Source of the DNA: a virus
Reading direction: 5' to 3' (one strand)
Length of the DNA: 33,620 bases
Virus record (IMG/VR): IMGVR_UViG_3300042305_000488
Coordinates: 1-33,620 of that record
Shown here: positions 12,503 through 20,462 of the stretch, piece by piece
Layout of the letters: each line of letters begins with the position of its first letter
Numbering within the stretch: the first letter of the stretch is position 1
The notes under the pieces: model-generated
The model's database searches: none
Seen by the model: only the letters and a program-made list of their open reading frames with translations
What the model was told of the DNA's origin: nothing
Program-made: the position numbers and the translations under genes

Positions 12503-14161
12503 ATGCCGAATCTCAAAATTTCTCAGCTTCCTGATGCTTCGATACCTTTAACCGGGGCGGAGCTTATACCGTTGGTTCAATCGGGGGTGAATAAAAAAAC
12601 AACTCTGGATAGTCTTCTGCCAGACATACTAAGCGCCAAGACCTTCGGCGTTGTTGGAGATGGTGTGACAGACGATACCGTTGCCATGCAGGCGGCGCTC
12701 AATTATGCTTCGTCGACGGGCCAAACGCTATATGTGCCATCCGGCAAATATCGGATGACTGCCCAATTGAATTTCTCATCTGGGGTGGCTATCACTGGCG
12801 ACGCCCCCAACATCACTAATGCGGTGCCCACCCCGATTGTCTGCCCGCCAACGACCGGCACTTGGTTTTATTTTGACCATACGGGCATTGGTTTTTTCTG
12901 CCGCGACAATGGCGCGGTGGGACTAGCGAAGCGGTTTGTAAATATCTCTGATATTGGAACCTATCGGCCTAATCAGCCAACTCCCGGCCCTGGCTGGACT
13001 CCGCTTGTCTGTTCCGAAGACATCCGCGTTGAGTATGATGTCCAGCTATATAATGTTGTGCTGTTAAATCCTTATGTAGGGGTTTATGTGCGGTCAGCCG
13101 GCACCCTTAACGTGCAGCACCTTATGGGGCAGCCGCTTTATACGGGCATTAATTGTGAGCGGTCTACGGATGTCCAGTATTGGAACGAGGTCCAATGGTG
13201 GCCTTTCTGGTCAACGAATTCCAATGTGTATAATTACACAGTTAACAACGCCGTTGGCTTTAGAATAACACGCGCTGATGGGCTGTATATTAACAATAGT
13301 TTTTCTATATACTACAATAGGTTTCTTTTGGCGCGCGATGTTGCCGGAGCGGGGTCGGGCTACGCTAGTTTTGGAATAGTAAACTGTTATTCAGATGGCG
13401 GCGGCGGCGGGGTAGAAATAATTTCAGATTACTATACTGCTTACGGCAATATCACAAATTTTACGTCAAACTCAAACGCAACTATTTTTGTCCCCGGCGA
13501 CTCGATTTCGCTCAGCGGCGCTGTTGCATCTCAGCTCGAAATTTCCGGTCTTTCGGTTACGCGCTCTAATGATGCTGCGGTGCGCGCTGCGGGCGCAGCG
13601 CATACGGTAGACGTATCTGCGCTCAGAGTGCAAAATTGGGATAGAAACGCGATTGGCTCCGTCGGCGCTTTCATAGCTGACGGCTCCGCAAGCATAAATA
13701 TAAGCCAAAACCCTACTTTTAGTTCTTTACCCGCTACAAAATATCAGACTATTGGCGCGGGGATTATATCTTTTCCGGTACGTTACACCACTAGCACCGC
13801 CGCTAATGTTCCTACCGGCGTTTATACCCGACGATTTTCGCTAAATGACAACACAGCGGCGTCTATCGTAGCTCCAAGCGCAGATAAAACAGTCATTCTG
13901 ACGCTTATACCAGTAGCATTTCCGTCGGCGGAGGTTCCTGCGGGGGATGTCTGGCTTCGTTGCACATCTTCACCTTCTGCGACGATTGTCGCTATCACTC
14001 CATCGCCAGCGGCTAATTTTACGGTGACTACGGGCGTTCTTACGGGCACTACTGGCATCGCCGGTAATTTTACTGTAAGCGCAGCCGATGATGGAAGTAT
14101 CTACTTTGAGAACAGGACCGGTTCTTCGCGCGCATTTAACATTCTTTTAACAGGTAATTGA
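12503..14161 (+). CDS. Tailspike with pectate-lyase-like beta-helix
   Basis: A 552-residue protein. Residues 1-40 (LKISQLPDASIPLTGAELIP) form a particle-binding module common in phage fibres. Residues 44-65 (AKTFGVVGDGVTDDTVAMQ) are the signature start of the pectate-lyase superfamily beta-helix, which continues to about residue 400. A beta-rich C-terminal domain follows. Such spikes bind and often cleave surface polysaccharide. AAGGA lies eight to nine bases before ATG 12503. It is one of several receptor-binding candidates in this genome and sits in the head-gene cluster, which is atypical. Confidence 0.85.
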   Translation: MPNLKISQLPDASIPLTGAELIPLVQSGVNKKTTLDSLLPDILSAKTFGVVGDGVTDDTVAMQAALNYASSTGQTLYVPSGKYRMTAQLNFSSGVAITGDAPNITNAVPTPIVCPPTTGTWFYFDHTGIGFFCRDNGAVGLAKRFVNISDIGTYRPNQPTPGPGWTPLVCSEDIRVEYDVQLYNVVLLNPYVGVYVRSAGTLNVQHLMGQPLYTGINCERSTDVQYWNEVQWWPFWSTNSNVYNYTVNNAVGFRITRADGLYINNSFSIYYNRFLLARDVAGAGSGYASFGIVNCYSDGGGGGVEIISDYYTAYGNITNFTSNSNATIFVPGDSISLSGAVASQLEISGLSVTRSNDAAVRAAGAAHTVDVSALRVQNWDRNAIGSVGAFIADGSASINISQNPTFSSLPATKYQTIGAGIISFPVRYTTSTAANVPTGVYTRRFSLNDNTAASIVAPSADKTVILTLIPVAFPSAEVPAGDVWLRCTSSPSATIVAITPSPAANFTVTTGVLTGTTGIAGNFTVSAADDGSIYFENRTGSSRAFNILLTGN

Positions 14162-14181
14162 CTTTTTGCAATGAAGTCAAT
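14157..14181 (+). terminator. Hairpin across the tailspike stop, possible weak terminator
   Basis: ATTGACTT (14157-14164) and AAGTCAAT (14174-14181) are perfect inverted arms with a 9-base loop; the stop codon is in the first arm. ACTGTTTTAC follows, a poor T run. It separates the adhesin block from the scaffold gene. Confidence 0.4.
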
Positions 14182-14228
14182 ACTGTTTTACAGACCGACT
14201 AGCCGGATAGCTAGGTACAGGAGACGTA

Positions 14229-15008
14229 ATGTCTGATGAAGAACAGGCTGTAGCGGAGATCAGCCCCGCGCCGGAACCGGAAGCTACGGCAGCCCCGGAA
14301 TCTGCTGATACGACGCCGGAGGAACAAACCCAACAAAAAGTGTTTACCGAACAAGAGGTAGACGCTCTAGTCGGGAAACGCCTTGCAAGACAACAGCGCA
14401 AACTGGAAAGAGAGTTTGCTGAAAGGATTGCGGAGCAGCAGGCTAGACAGCCCGTCGCACCTCCACCTGCGCCAGACGATTTTGAGTCAGCTCAGCAATA
14501 CGCGGAAGCGTTAGCAGAGCAGAAAGCTCGGGATCTTATAGCTCAGCGCGAGGCCGCAGCTCAACAAGCGGCTATCTTAGAGTCTTATAAGGACCGTGAA
14601 GAAGAGGCTAGGGACCGATACGAGGACTTCGAACAAGTCGCGTATAACCCCAATCTTCCCGTCACGGACGTTATGGCTCAGGCTATTCAGGCTTCCGATA
14701 TTGGGCCGGAGGTAATTTATTACCTTGGTTCCAACCCAAAAGAAGCCAGTCGTATATCCCGTTTGTCGCCAGTTTTGCAGGCAAAAGAGATCGGAAAAAT
14801 CGAGGTCAATCTGACCACGAATCCGCCGGTTAAGAAAACCTCAACCGCGCCCGCACCTCTTGCCCCTGTCACAGCTACCCGGTCAAACTCAGGCCCGCGT
14901 TTTGATACGACTGACCCTAGATCGCTAAAGTCAATGTCAACGTCGGAGTGGATAGAAGCGGAACGGCAGCGACAGGTTAGAAAGTGGGAAGCGCAGAATC
15001 GGAGATAA
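14229..15008 (+). CDS. Scaffolding protein
   Basis: A 259-residue, highly charged, helical protein directly before the coat gene, the position of P22 gp8. It has an acidic Pro/Ala/Glu-rich N-terminus (residues 1-35), a coiled-coil Gln/Glu/Arg/Ala segment (about 40-140), a conserved-looking block (YEDFEQVAYNPNLPVTDVM, SDIGPEVIYYLGSNP), and a basic C-terminal helix (IEAERQRQVRKWEAQNRR). In P22 the basic C-terminal helix-loop-helix binds coat protein. It directs prohead assembly and leaves before DNA packaging. The ribosome binding site is GGAG seven bases before ATG 14229. Confidence 0.88.
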   Translation: MSDEEQAVAEISPAPEPEATAAPESADTTPEEQTQQKVFTEQEVDALVGKRLARQQRKLEREFAERIAEQQARQPVAPPPAPDDFESAQQYAEALAEQKARDLIAQREAAAQQAAILESYKDREEEARDRYEDFEQVAYNPNLPVTDVMAQAIQASDIGPEVIYYLGSNPKEASRISRLSPVLQAKEIGKIEVNLTTNPPVKKTSTAPAPLAPVTATRSNSGPRFDTTDPRSLKSMSTSEWIEAERQRQVRKWEAQNRR

Positions 15009-15011
15009 AGA

Positions 15012-16208
15012 ATGTCTAACTCACTTCTTACTATTGATATGATTACTCGCAAGGCTCTTGAGATCCTTGAGAATAATCTTGTTCTGACCCGCACCGTCAA
15101 CCGCCAGTATGACGACAGTTTTGCCGTTGAAGGTGCAAAGATCGGCTCGACCCTGCGTATCCGCCTGCCCGACCGCGCTCTGGTCACGGACGGCGCTGCG
15201 CTTCAGGTGCAGGACGACAACGAGCAGTACACGACCCTGACCGTTTCGTCGCAGAAGCACATCGGCGTGAACTTCACGACCGCCGAACTGACAATGCAGT
15301 TGGACGACTTCGCGGAACGCGTGCTGAAGCCGCGTATTTCGCAGCTTGCTTCGTCCATCGACGCCGACGTTGCGAACTCGTTCAAGTACATCGGCAATTC
15401 GGTCGGCACGCCCGGCACGACCCCGGCCACCTCGCTCGTTCTGTTGCAGGCGCAGCAGAAGCTGAACGAGAACGCTGCGGTCATGTCGCCCCGCTATGCG
15501 ACGGTCAATCCGGCTGCGAACGCCGCGTTAATCGAAGGCATGAAGGGTCTCTTCAACCCGGTCTCGGCGATTTCGAAGCAGTTCAAAAACGGCATGTTCG
15601 GCGAAGGCATCCTCGGCTATGATGAGCTGAATATGTCGCAGTCGATCAAGCAGTTCACGACCGGCTCCCGCACCGGCACCGTGACGGTCAACGCCTCGGT
15701 CACGACCGAAGGCTCGACCACGGTAGTCCTGACGGGTCTCGGCTCGACGATCATTAAGGCTGGCGACGTGTTCACGATTGCTGACTGCTACGCCGTCAAC
15801 CCGCAGACCCGTGAGTCGACCGGCTCGCTGTATCAGTTCGTCGCTCTGGCTGACGTTACGGCGTCGACTACTGCTTCGGTCACTGTCCCGGCGATGTATT
15901 CTGCTGGTCAGGCTCTCGCCACGATGGATGCTCTGCCGCAGTCCGGCAAGGCTGTCACGTTCTTCGGCGCTGCCTCCACGCAGTATCCGCAGAACCTGAT
16001 CTACCACAAGGACGCCATCGCGTTCGCCACGGCCGACCTTCTGCTTCCGCAGGGCGTCGACATGGCTTCGCGCCAGGTTCACAATGGTATCTCGCTCCGC
16101 GTTGTCCGTCAGTATGACATCAACAACGACCGACTGCCCTGCCGTATTGACGTTCTGTATGGCTACAGCGTCATTCGTCCGCAGATGGCGGTTCGCCTTT
16201 GGGGCTAA
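15012..16208 (+). CDS. Major capsid (coat) protein, P22 gp5 type
   Basis: A 398-residue protein after the scaffold gene. The start SNSLLTIDMITRKALEILENNLVLTRTVNRQYDD and the IGSTLRIRLP segment match the P22-type coat family (HK97 fold). Residues about 225-285 (Thr/Ser/Val-rich) would be an inserted beta domain, comparable to the I-domain of P22 coat, which is 430 residues. Codon use is more biased to C-ending codons than in the neighbours, as expected for the most abundant virion protein. GGAGATAAAG precedes the ATG. A strong hairpin with UUCG loop follows. Confidence 0.92.
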   Translation: MSNSLLTIDMITRKALEILENNLVLTRTVNRQYDDSFAVEGAKIGSTLRIRLPDRALVTDGAALQVQDDNEQYTTLTVSSQKHIGVNFTTAELTMQLDDFAERVLKPRISQLASSIDADVANSFKYIGNSVGTPGTTPATSLVLLQAQQKLNENAAVMSPRYATVNPAANAALIEGMKGLFNPVSAISKQFKNGMFGEGILGYDELNMSQSIKQFTTGSRTGTVTVNASVTTEGSTTVVLTGLGSTIIKAGDVFTIADCYAVNPQTRESTGSLYQFVALADVTASTTASVTVPAMYSAGQALATMDALPQSGKAVTFFGAASTQYPQNLIYHKDAIAFATADLLLPQGVDMASRQVHNGISLRVVRQYDINNDRLPCRIDVLYGYSVIRPQMAVRLWG

Positions 16209-16210
16209 CA

Positions 16211-16234
16211 GAGGGGGCTTCGGCCCCTTCTTTC
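16211..16234 (+). terminator. UUCG-tetraloop terminator after the coat gene
   Basis: GAGGGGGC (16211-16218), loop TTCG, GCCCCTTC (16223-16230) form an 8-bp stem closed by the very stable C(UUCG)G loop. TTTCTCTCT follows. It lies directly after the coat stop, so it should reduce read-through from coat into the genes behind it, or protect the coat mRNA 3' end. Confidence 0.8.
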
Positions 16235-16258
16235 TCTCTAATCTAGGAGCAATTTATC

Positions 16259-16741
16259 ATGGCTATCACTACTCAGGGCGCTTCCTACCCGCTTGAATCG
16301 TTCGGTCCCACGCCGCCGATCTCTCAGGGCACGGGCGGTTATCAGTATTCGGCGGGCAACCGCACCGAACCGTTGATGCTTGCGCAGGGCGCTCCGGCTG
16401 CTCTGACGGGCGCGACCGTTACGGTTACGGCGGCCAATCTGGCGTCCGGTATCATCACGGTCGACTCCGGCGGCACGGATGCTGGCACCTACACGTTCCC
16501 GACGGGCGCGCTTATCGACGCCGCTTTCCCCAGCGTTGCGGTCAACACGGCGTTTGACGTTGTTGTCATCAACCTTGGCGACAACGCTGCGAACGATGTG
16601 ACGTTTGGTGCGGGCTCCGGCAACACGATTGTCGGCAACGCGGTCGTCGCTGACAGCGCTACGGCTACGTTCCCGGCTTCGGCTACGTTCCGTTTCCGCA
16701 AGACGGGCACGGCGGCGTATTCGATCTACCGCATCGGTTAA
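16259..16741 (+). CDS. Putative head decoration protein
   Basis: A 160-residue beta-rich, Thr/Ala/Gly-rich protein. The N-terminal 45 residues are extended (ASYPLESFGPTPPISQGTGG) and the rest looks like a beta sandwich (TVTVTAANLASGIITVDSGG, DVVVINLGDNAANDVTFG). It follows the coat gene, shares its biased codon use and has a strong AGGAG ribosome binding site, so it is probably an abundant capsid protein. No exact family is recognised; a decoration or head-fibre role is inferred from position. Confidence 0.6.
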   Translation: MAITTQGASYPLESFGPTPPISQGTGGYQYSAGNRTEPLMLAQGAPAALTGATVTVTAANLASGIITVDSGGTDAGTYTFPTGALIDAAFPSVAVNTAFDVVVINLGDNAANDVTFGAGSGNTIVGNAVVADSATATFPASATFRFRKTGTAAYSIYRIG

Positions 16742-16756
16742 TTATAGGAGAAGGTA

Positions 16757-17074
16757 ATGCCTAACACTAAACCTGTTGGCGTCGCCTTCTCTGATCCCGA
16801 ACTCGTGAGTGGCACAACCATCACGGGCGCGACGATCAGCGGAAGCACGCTCACCTCTGCCACTGTCTCTGGCACGTTCACGTCAACGGCCACTACAGCC
16901 GCGGTTGTCGCTAACGCGACGGCTGGTCTGTATTTCCTGACCACGGCCATTACGGCAGGGTCGACGACCACGACCGCTCCGGCGGGTTCGCTGGCCACGA
17001 CGACCAACGCCACGGGCGCTGGCAAGCTGTTCACCTCGGTGGGCGGCAAATGGGAATTTCCGGTTCTCACCTAA
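16757..17074 (+). CDS. Putative head fibre or shaft-like structural protein
   Basis: A 105-residue protein. Residues 13-45 (SDPELVSGTTITGATISGS and on) show short repeats of about five residues alternating Thr/Ser/Gly with Ile/Val/Leu, like the stacked shafts of phage fibres. The C-terminal half is beta-rich and ends GGKWEFPVLT. GGAGAAGG precedes the ATG. It lies between the decoration-like protein and a hairpin at 17,087, with coat-like codon use. The antisense frame here has no support. Family not recognised. Confidence 0.6.
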   Translation: MPNTKPVGVAFSDPELVSGTTITGATISGSTLTSATVSGTFTSTATTAAVVANATAGLYFLTTAITAGSTTTTAPAGSLATTTNATGAGKLFTSVGGKWEFPVLT

Positions 17075-17086
17075 TTTAATCCTACG

Positions 17087-17104
17087 GGCGGGCTACGGCC
17101 CGCC
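17087..17104 (+). terminator. GC-rich hairpin after head genes
   Basis: GGCGGGC (17087-17093), loop TACG, GCCCGCC (17098-17104) give a perfect 7-bp stem with a stable UACG-type loop. TGGCCCTTACC follows with no T run, so it is a pausing or processing structure or a poor terminator. Confidence 0.5.
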
Positions 17105-17126
17105 TGGCCCTTACCATAGGTGTAAA

Positions 17127-17342
17127 ATGGCCGTTATCTATTTGCGTCATCCCGTTCACGGGGCTAAAGTTGCTTGCATGGATTTAGAAGCTGAAGCTGA
17201 CCGTGAAAACGGATGGTATGACTACAACCCGTATGAGATGACGCCACCAGAAAATAATGCTATAGTTCGCCGTCGCGGACGAAGACTGAAGGTTGAAAAT
17301 GAAGAAGCTGCTGACCCTGATTCTAGCCCTTATTTCGACTAG
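17127..17342 (+). CDS. Small conserved-type phage protein (RHPVHG motif)
   Basis: A 71-residue acidic protein starting MAVIYLRHPVHGAKVACMDLEAEADRENGW. I recall short phage proteins with the pattern RHPxHG...EAExDxxNGW near capsid genes, always of unknown function. ATAGGTGTAAA before ATG 17127 is a fair ribosome binding site. Its last 44 bp overlap the start of the signal-peptide tailspike gene in another frame. Confidence 0.7.
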   Translation: MAVIYLRHPVHGAKVACMDLEAEADRENGWYDYNPYEMTPPENNAIVRRRGRRLKVENEEAADPDSSPYFD

Positions 17343-19176
17343 TCTTCATGCGCAAACCTATACGCAGCTTCAATGGGGCATAAATAGGACGGTAAGCCCG
17401 TATAATTTTGGCGCAAATATAAATAACACTTGGTATAACTTGGGGACCATCAGCAGTTCTGGGGTTTGGACTCTTAGCGATCAATCGCAGTTAAAAATTT
17501 TACGCTCCACTATCTCCACCACAAATATCCCTTTATCGGTAACAAGTTTTGTTACCACTGGGTATTATTCCGTAGGCGATAAAGGTAATAATTGCCGCTA
17601 TACTGTTGGGACAAGCACAGGCGCTAACGCTGCTCAATCACTTGACGGAAGATACTGGAATCTAATCGACGACGGCAAGGGGCTGTCAATCGGCTGTTTT
17701 GGCGCAAAATCAGACGGTGTTACGGATGATACCGCCGCTACGCAAGCCGCTATAACTGCGGGCATTTCTAAAGTCATAATTCCTAACGGTGTCACCGTCT
17801 TAGATACCGTAAATCTCCGCGAAAACTCGACGGTTCAATGTGAATCGTATAACGGCGCAGCAATAAAAAACAAAAGCTATTCTTCCGTTCCTATGAACGC
17901 TAGCAGTGCTTCATCTATTAGAAACGTAACAATTAAAGATTGCGCGTTTTATAGCTTAGCCGGCGTGTCAGCGGCATCTTTTGTCGTATTTAATAACTGT
18001 ATAAGTTGCACTCTGGACCATTGGCTGGCAAATACAGGCACTAATTCTGTTTTTGTCAACGGCGCTAATTCAACGAATATTACCATTAGTAACGGCATAA
18101 GTTATGACGCGAAAAACGACCATATACTCATTCAGACAGGCAATGGCTCCGTTGTCTTATACAATAATATTCTTTTATCATCTGATAATTCACAACCTAC
18201 TCTTTCTGGGTTACATGTTCTCAGCGCACGCGGATTATATGTATCTAACACTCAAATAATAAACACAAATGTAGGTTTGCTGATTACCCCCGGCAATGGG
18301 CAAGTCGTTGAATGGACGACATATATAAATTCGTCCGTCGATAGCAATCTTTACGATGGTATCCGCGTGAGTCCTACCGGCACAGGTCAAGTTAATGGCT
18401 TGCGATTCACGTCGCAATGGGCGTCTAGCAATACTCTTAATGGCGCTTTTTTCACTTGTGCGGGTGGCGGGACTATCTCAAACATAGTGTTTGACGGGTT
18501 GCAAGCCCTTGTAAACAGACAACATGGCGTTTATTTAGGCTGCGGAAATGGGTATATAATTAATGGGGCGCAGATACAGAGCAATAGCATTCTCGCTCCT
18601 GGAACATACGATGGTGTTAATGTCTCGGCGAACGTTAATAATTGGCAGATAAACAACACTAATTTTGGCCCTGTAACGGGTTATACTGGCACACAACGAT
18701 ATGGCATTAATATCGCTGCGGGCGTGAATCACTACAAAATCATAAGCAATGATTTTACGTCTGGATACGTTACGGCTGCCATAAATGATTTATCCAATGG
18801 CGCGGATAGGAGCTTACTAGGAAATAGCCCAAATACTTTTGATGTTATGACGGGCCTTAATTTAGCAGGGGCGCTTACTATAAAGGGCACCGCACCTACG
18901 GCGACGGGTAGCGGAGGCACTTGCGCGGCGGGCGCTGTCGCTGGCGGCGCTACCGCTGGTACGGTGACTTTGACGGCGGTTTGCGCCAGCACAAACACTC
19001 TAACTCTGACTGGAATGCCCGCAGTAACGACGGGGTATGTTTGCGACGCGGTTGATCGCACAACAGGCGTTGTTAATCTTGCTCAGACGGCAACGACCAC
19101 TACTGGGGCGACTTTTACATTTAACGCATCTACGGGTGCAACAGATGTCATCCAATACAAGTGCACAGGCTACTGA
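17299..19176 (+). CDS. Tailspike-like beta-helix protein with N-terminal signal peptide
   Basis: A 625-residue protein. ATG 17299 is preferred over TTG 17293 because AAGG lies about seven bases upstream. Residues 1-18 (MKKLLTLILALISTSLHA) form a textbook Sec signal peptide with a likely cut before Q19. A particle-type domain with YYSVGDKGNNCRY and GRYWNLIDDG follows, then CFGAKSDGVTDDTAATQAA, the start of a pectate-lyase beta-helix running to about residue 520. The Thr/Gly-rich C-terminal module contains cysteines (GGTCAAGAVAGG, VCDAVD). DNA is AT-richer than the capsid genes. A signal peptide is unexpected for a protein assembled in the cytoplasm; the hydrophobic start may instead anchor it, or be an inherited bacterial start. 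Confidence 0.82.
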   Translation: MKKLLTLILALISTSLHAQTYTQLQWGINRTVSPYNFGANINNTWYNLGTISSSGVWTLSDQSQLKILRSTISTTNIPLSVTSFVTTGYYSVGDKGNNCRYTVGTSTGANAAQSLDGRYWNLIDDGKGLSIGCFGAKSDGVTDDTAATQAAITAGISKVIIPNGVTVLDTVNLRENSTVQCESYNGAAIKNKSYSSVPMNASSASSIRNVTIKDCAFYSLAGVSAASFVVFNNCISCTLDHWLANTGTNSVFVNGANSTNITISNGISYDAKNDHILIQTGNGSVVLYNNILLSSDNSQPTLSGLHVLSARGLYVSNTQIINTNVGLLITPGNGQVVEWTTYINSSVDSNLYDGIRVSPTGTGQVNGLRFTSQWASSNTLNGAFFTCAGGGTISNIVFDGLQALVNRQHGVYLGCGNGYIINGAQIQSNSILAPGTYDGVNVSANVNNWQINNTNFGPVTGYTGTQRYGINIAAGVNHYKIISNDFTSGYVTAAINDLSNGADRSLLGNSPNTFDVMTGLNLAGALTIKGTAPTATGSGGTCAAGAVAGGATAGTVTLTAVCASTNTLTLTGMPAVTTGYVCDAVDRTTGVVNLAQTATTTTGATFTFNASTGATDVIQYKCTGY

Positions 19177-19177
19177 T

Positions 19178-19492
19178 ATGATTACGACTGTGCCACGCCA
19201 GCAATTTTTTGACGCTCTGGCCTATGTGTCTGGATTGGATGACACATTTTGGCGCGTGTCGGCTGACGCAAATTATCCAGATTGGATAGAGTTCAACTCA
19301 GCTAAACTGGTGCAAGTTGGCGATCCATTATATGTTGTGACACAACTGGCGTTAGGATACACACCCGAAAACATGCGCGCTCTTTTTGACCTCGCTGTGT
19401 ACCCACAGTTTGTGGTAGATGACGGTTTTGTGCTAGAGACTGCGCCTTTTTTTTTGGTTTTGGAAGACGGCGGCTATCTAATCCAGGAATGA
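19178..19492 (+). CDS. Stand-alone paralogue of the next protein's N-terminal domain
   Basis: ATG 19178, one base after the tailspike stop, to TGA 19490-19492, 104 residues. It shares with the first 75 residues of the next protein the pattern TTVxRQQxFxALA, ADANxxDWIEF, GDPxxVxTQ and GxTxxMxALF, so the two arose by duplication. The C-terminal 25 residues (VVDDGFVLETAPFF and on) differ. A run of nine T bases lies at 19,447-19,455, but a frameshift there leads to a stop. It probably belongs to the head-tail connector or tail; its exact role is unknown. Confidence 0.75.
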   Translation: MITTVPRQQFFDALAYVSGLDDTFWRVSADANYPDWIEFNSAKLVQVGDPLYVVTQLALGYTPENMRALFDLAVYPQFVVDDGFVLETAPFFLVLEDGGYLIQE

Positions 19493-19493
19493 C

Positions 19494-20462
19494 ATGACAA
19501 CCGTAACACGACAGCAGTATTTTACCGCGCTCGCCCAACTGGGCAATATGAACCTGCTGTTTCAGGCCGTGCCAGCGGACGCCAACACGGACGACTGGAT
19601 TGAGTTCTGGGCCGCCGAATACATCACTTCGGGCGATCCTATTGCTGTTTTGACGCAGTCATCGCAGGGTTGGACAGACGGTCAAATGATCGCGCTGTTT
19701 AACGCAGCGTTAAATGTGCCTGTCGTCGTCCCATCTACATCTAATACCAATACATCCTCCGTCGCCCATCTCATAAATGGCTCACTTCGACTTCTTGGCG
19801 TTCTGGCGGAGGGCGAAACACCGTCCGCTGAGACTGCGAATGATGCACTTATCGCATTTCAGCAGATGGTCGATAGCTGGAATACCGAGCGTCTGGCGGT
19901 GTTTTCGACGCAAGATCAGGTGTTTAACTGGCCGTCGGGGGAGTTGTTCCGCACGCTCGGGCCGTCGGGAAATTTCGTCGGCAACCGTCCTGTCCTGCTG
20001 GATGACTCGACCTATTTTCGCGACCCGCAGACCAATGTGTCCTACGGCATAAAGTTCATCAACCAGCAGCAGTATAATGGTATCGCCGTCAAGACCGTGA
20101 CCAGCACCTACCCGCAGGTCATCTTTGTCAATAATACTTACCCTGATATAGAAATGTATATCTACCCGAAGCCGTTGCGGCTTTTGGAATGGCATTTCAT
20201 CTCAATCAGCGAACTTACGAAACCGGCGAATCTCGGCACGACGCTCGCGTTTCCGCCGGGTTATCTCAGAGCGATGCGCTACAATCTGGCTTGTGAGCTT
20301 GCCCCAGAGTTTGGCGTCGAGCCGTCCGCACAGGTGCAGCGGATTGCCATGTATAGCAAGCGCAATCTGAAGCGTATCAACAACCCTGATGATATTATGG
20401 CGTTGCCGTACAGCATTGTAGGAACCAGACAGCGCTATAACATTTACGCGGGTAATTTCTGA
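19494..20462 (+). CDS. Tail accessory factor, P22 gp4-like, with extra N-terminal domain
   Basis: A 322-residue protein of two parts. Residues 1-75 are the domain duplicated in the preceding gene. A Thr/Ser/Asn linker (VPSTSNTNTSS) leads to a domain starting VAHLINGSLRLLGVLAEGETPSAE and including ALIAFQQMVDSWNTERL. This matches the P22 gp4 family, which plugs the portal and carries the tail. P22 gp4 is only 166 residues, so the domain is extended at both ends. AGGAA lies five bases before the ATG. Its stop and the next start overlap (TGATG). Confidence 0.82.
   Translation: MTTVTRQQYFTALAQLGNMNLLFQAVPADANTDDWIEFWAAEYITSGDPIAVLTQSSQGWTDGQMIALFNAALNVPVVVPSTSNTNTSSVAHLINGSLRLLGVLAEGETPSAETANDALIAFQQMVDSWNTERLAVFSTQDQVFNWPSGELFRTLGPSGNFVGNRPVLLDDSTYFRDPQTNVSYGIKFINQQQYNGIAVKTVTSTYPQVIFVNNTYPDIEMYIYPKPLRLLEWHFISISELTKPANLGTTLAFPPGYLRAMRYNLACELAPEFGVEPSAQVQRIAMYSKRNLKRINNPDDIMALPYSIVGTRQRYNIYAGNF

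Noticed and set aside
19037-19177. Upstream extension of the 104-residue tail-domain gene to 19037
   Set aside because: The extra part is out of frame with, and inside, the tailspike coding sequence; the paralogue in the next gene begins at the equivalent of ATG 19178.
19447-19455. Run of nine T bases as a possible programmed slippage site joining the 104-residue protein to the gp4-like protein
   Set aside because: The downstream gene is in the +1 frame, and that frame meets a TAA at 19,479-19,481 before reaching it, so slippage would not make a fusion.
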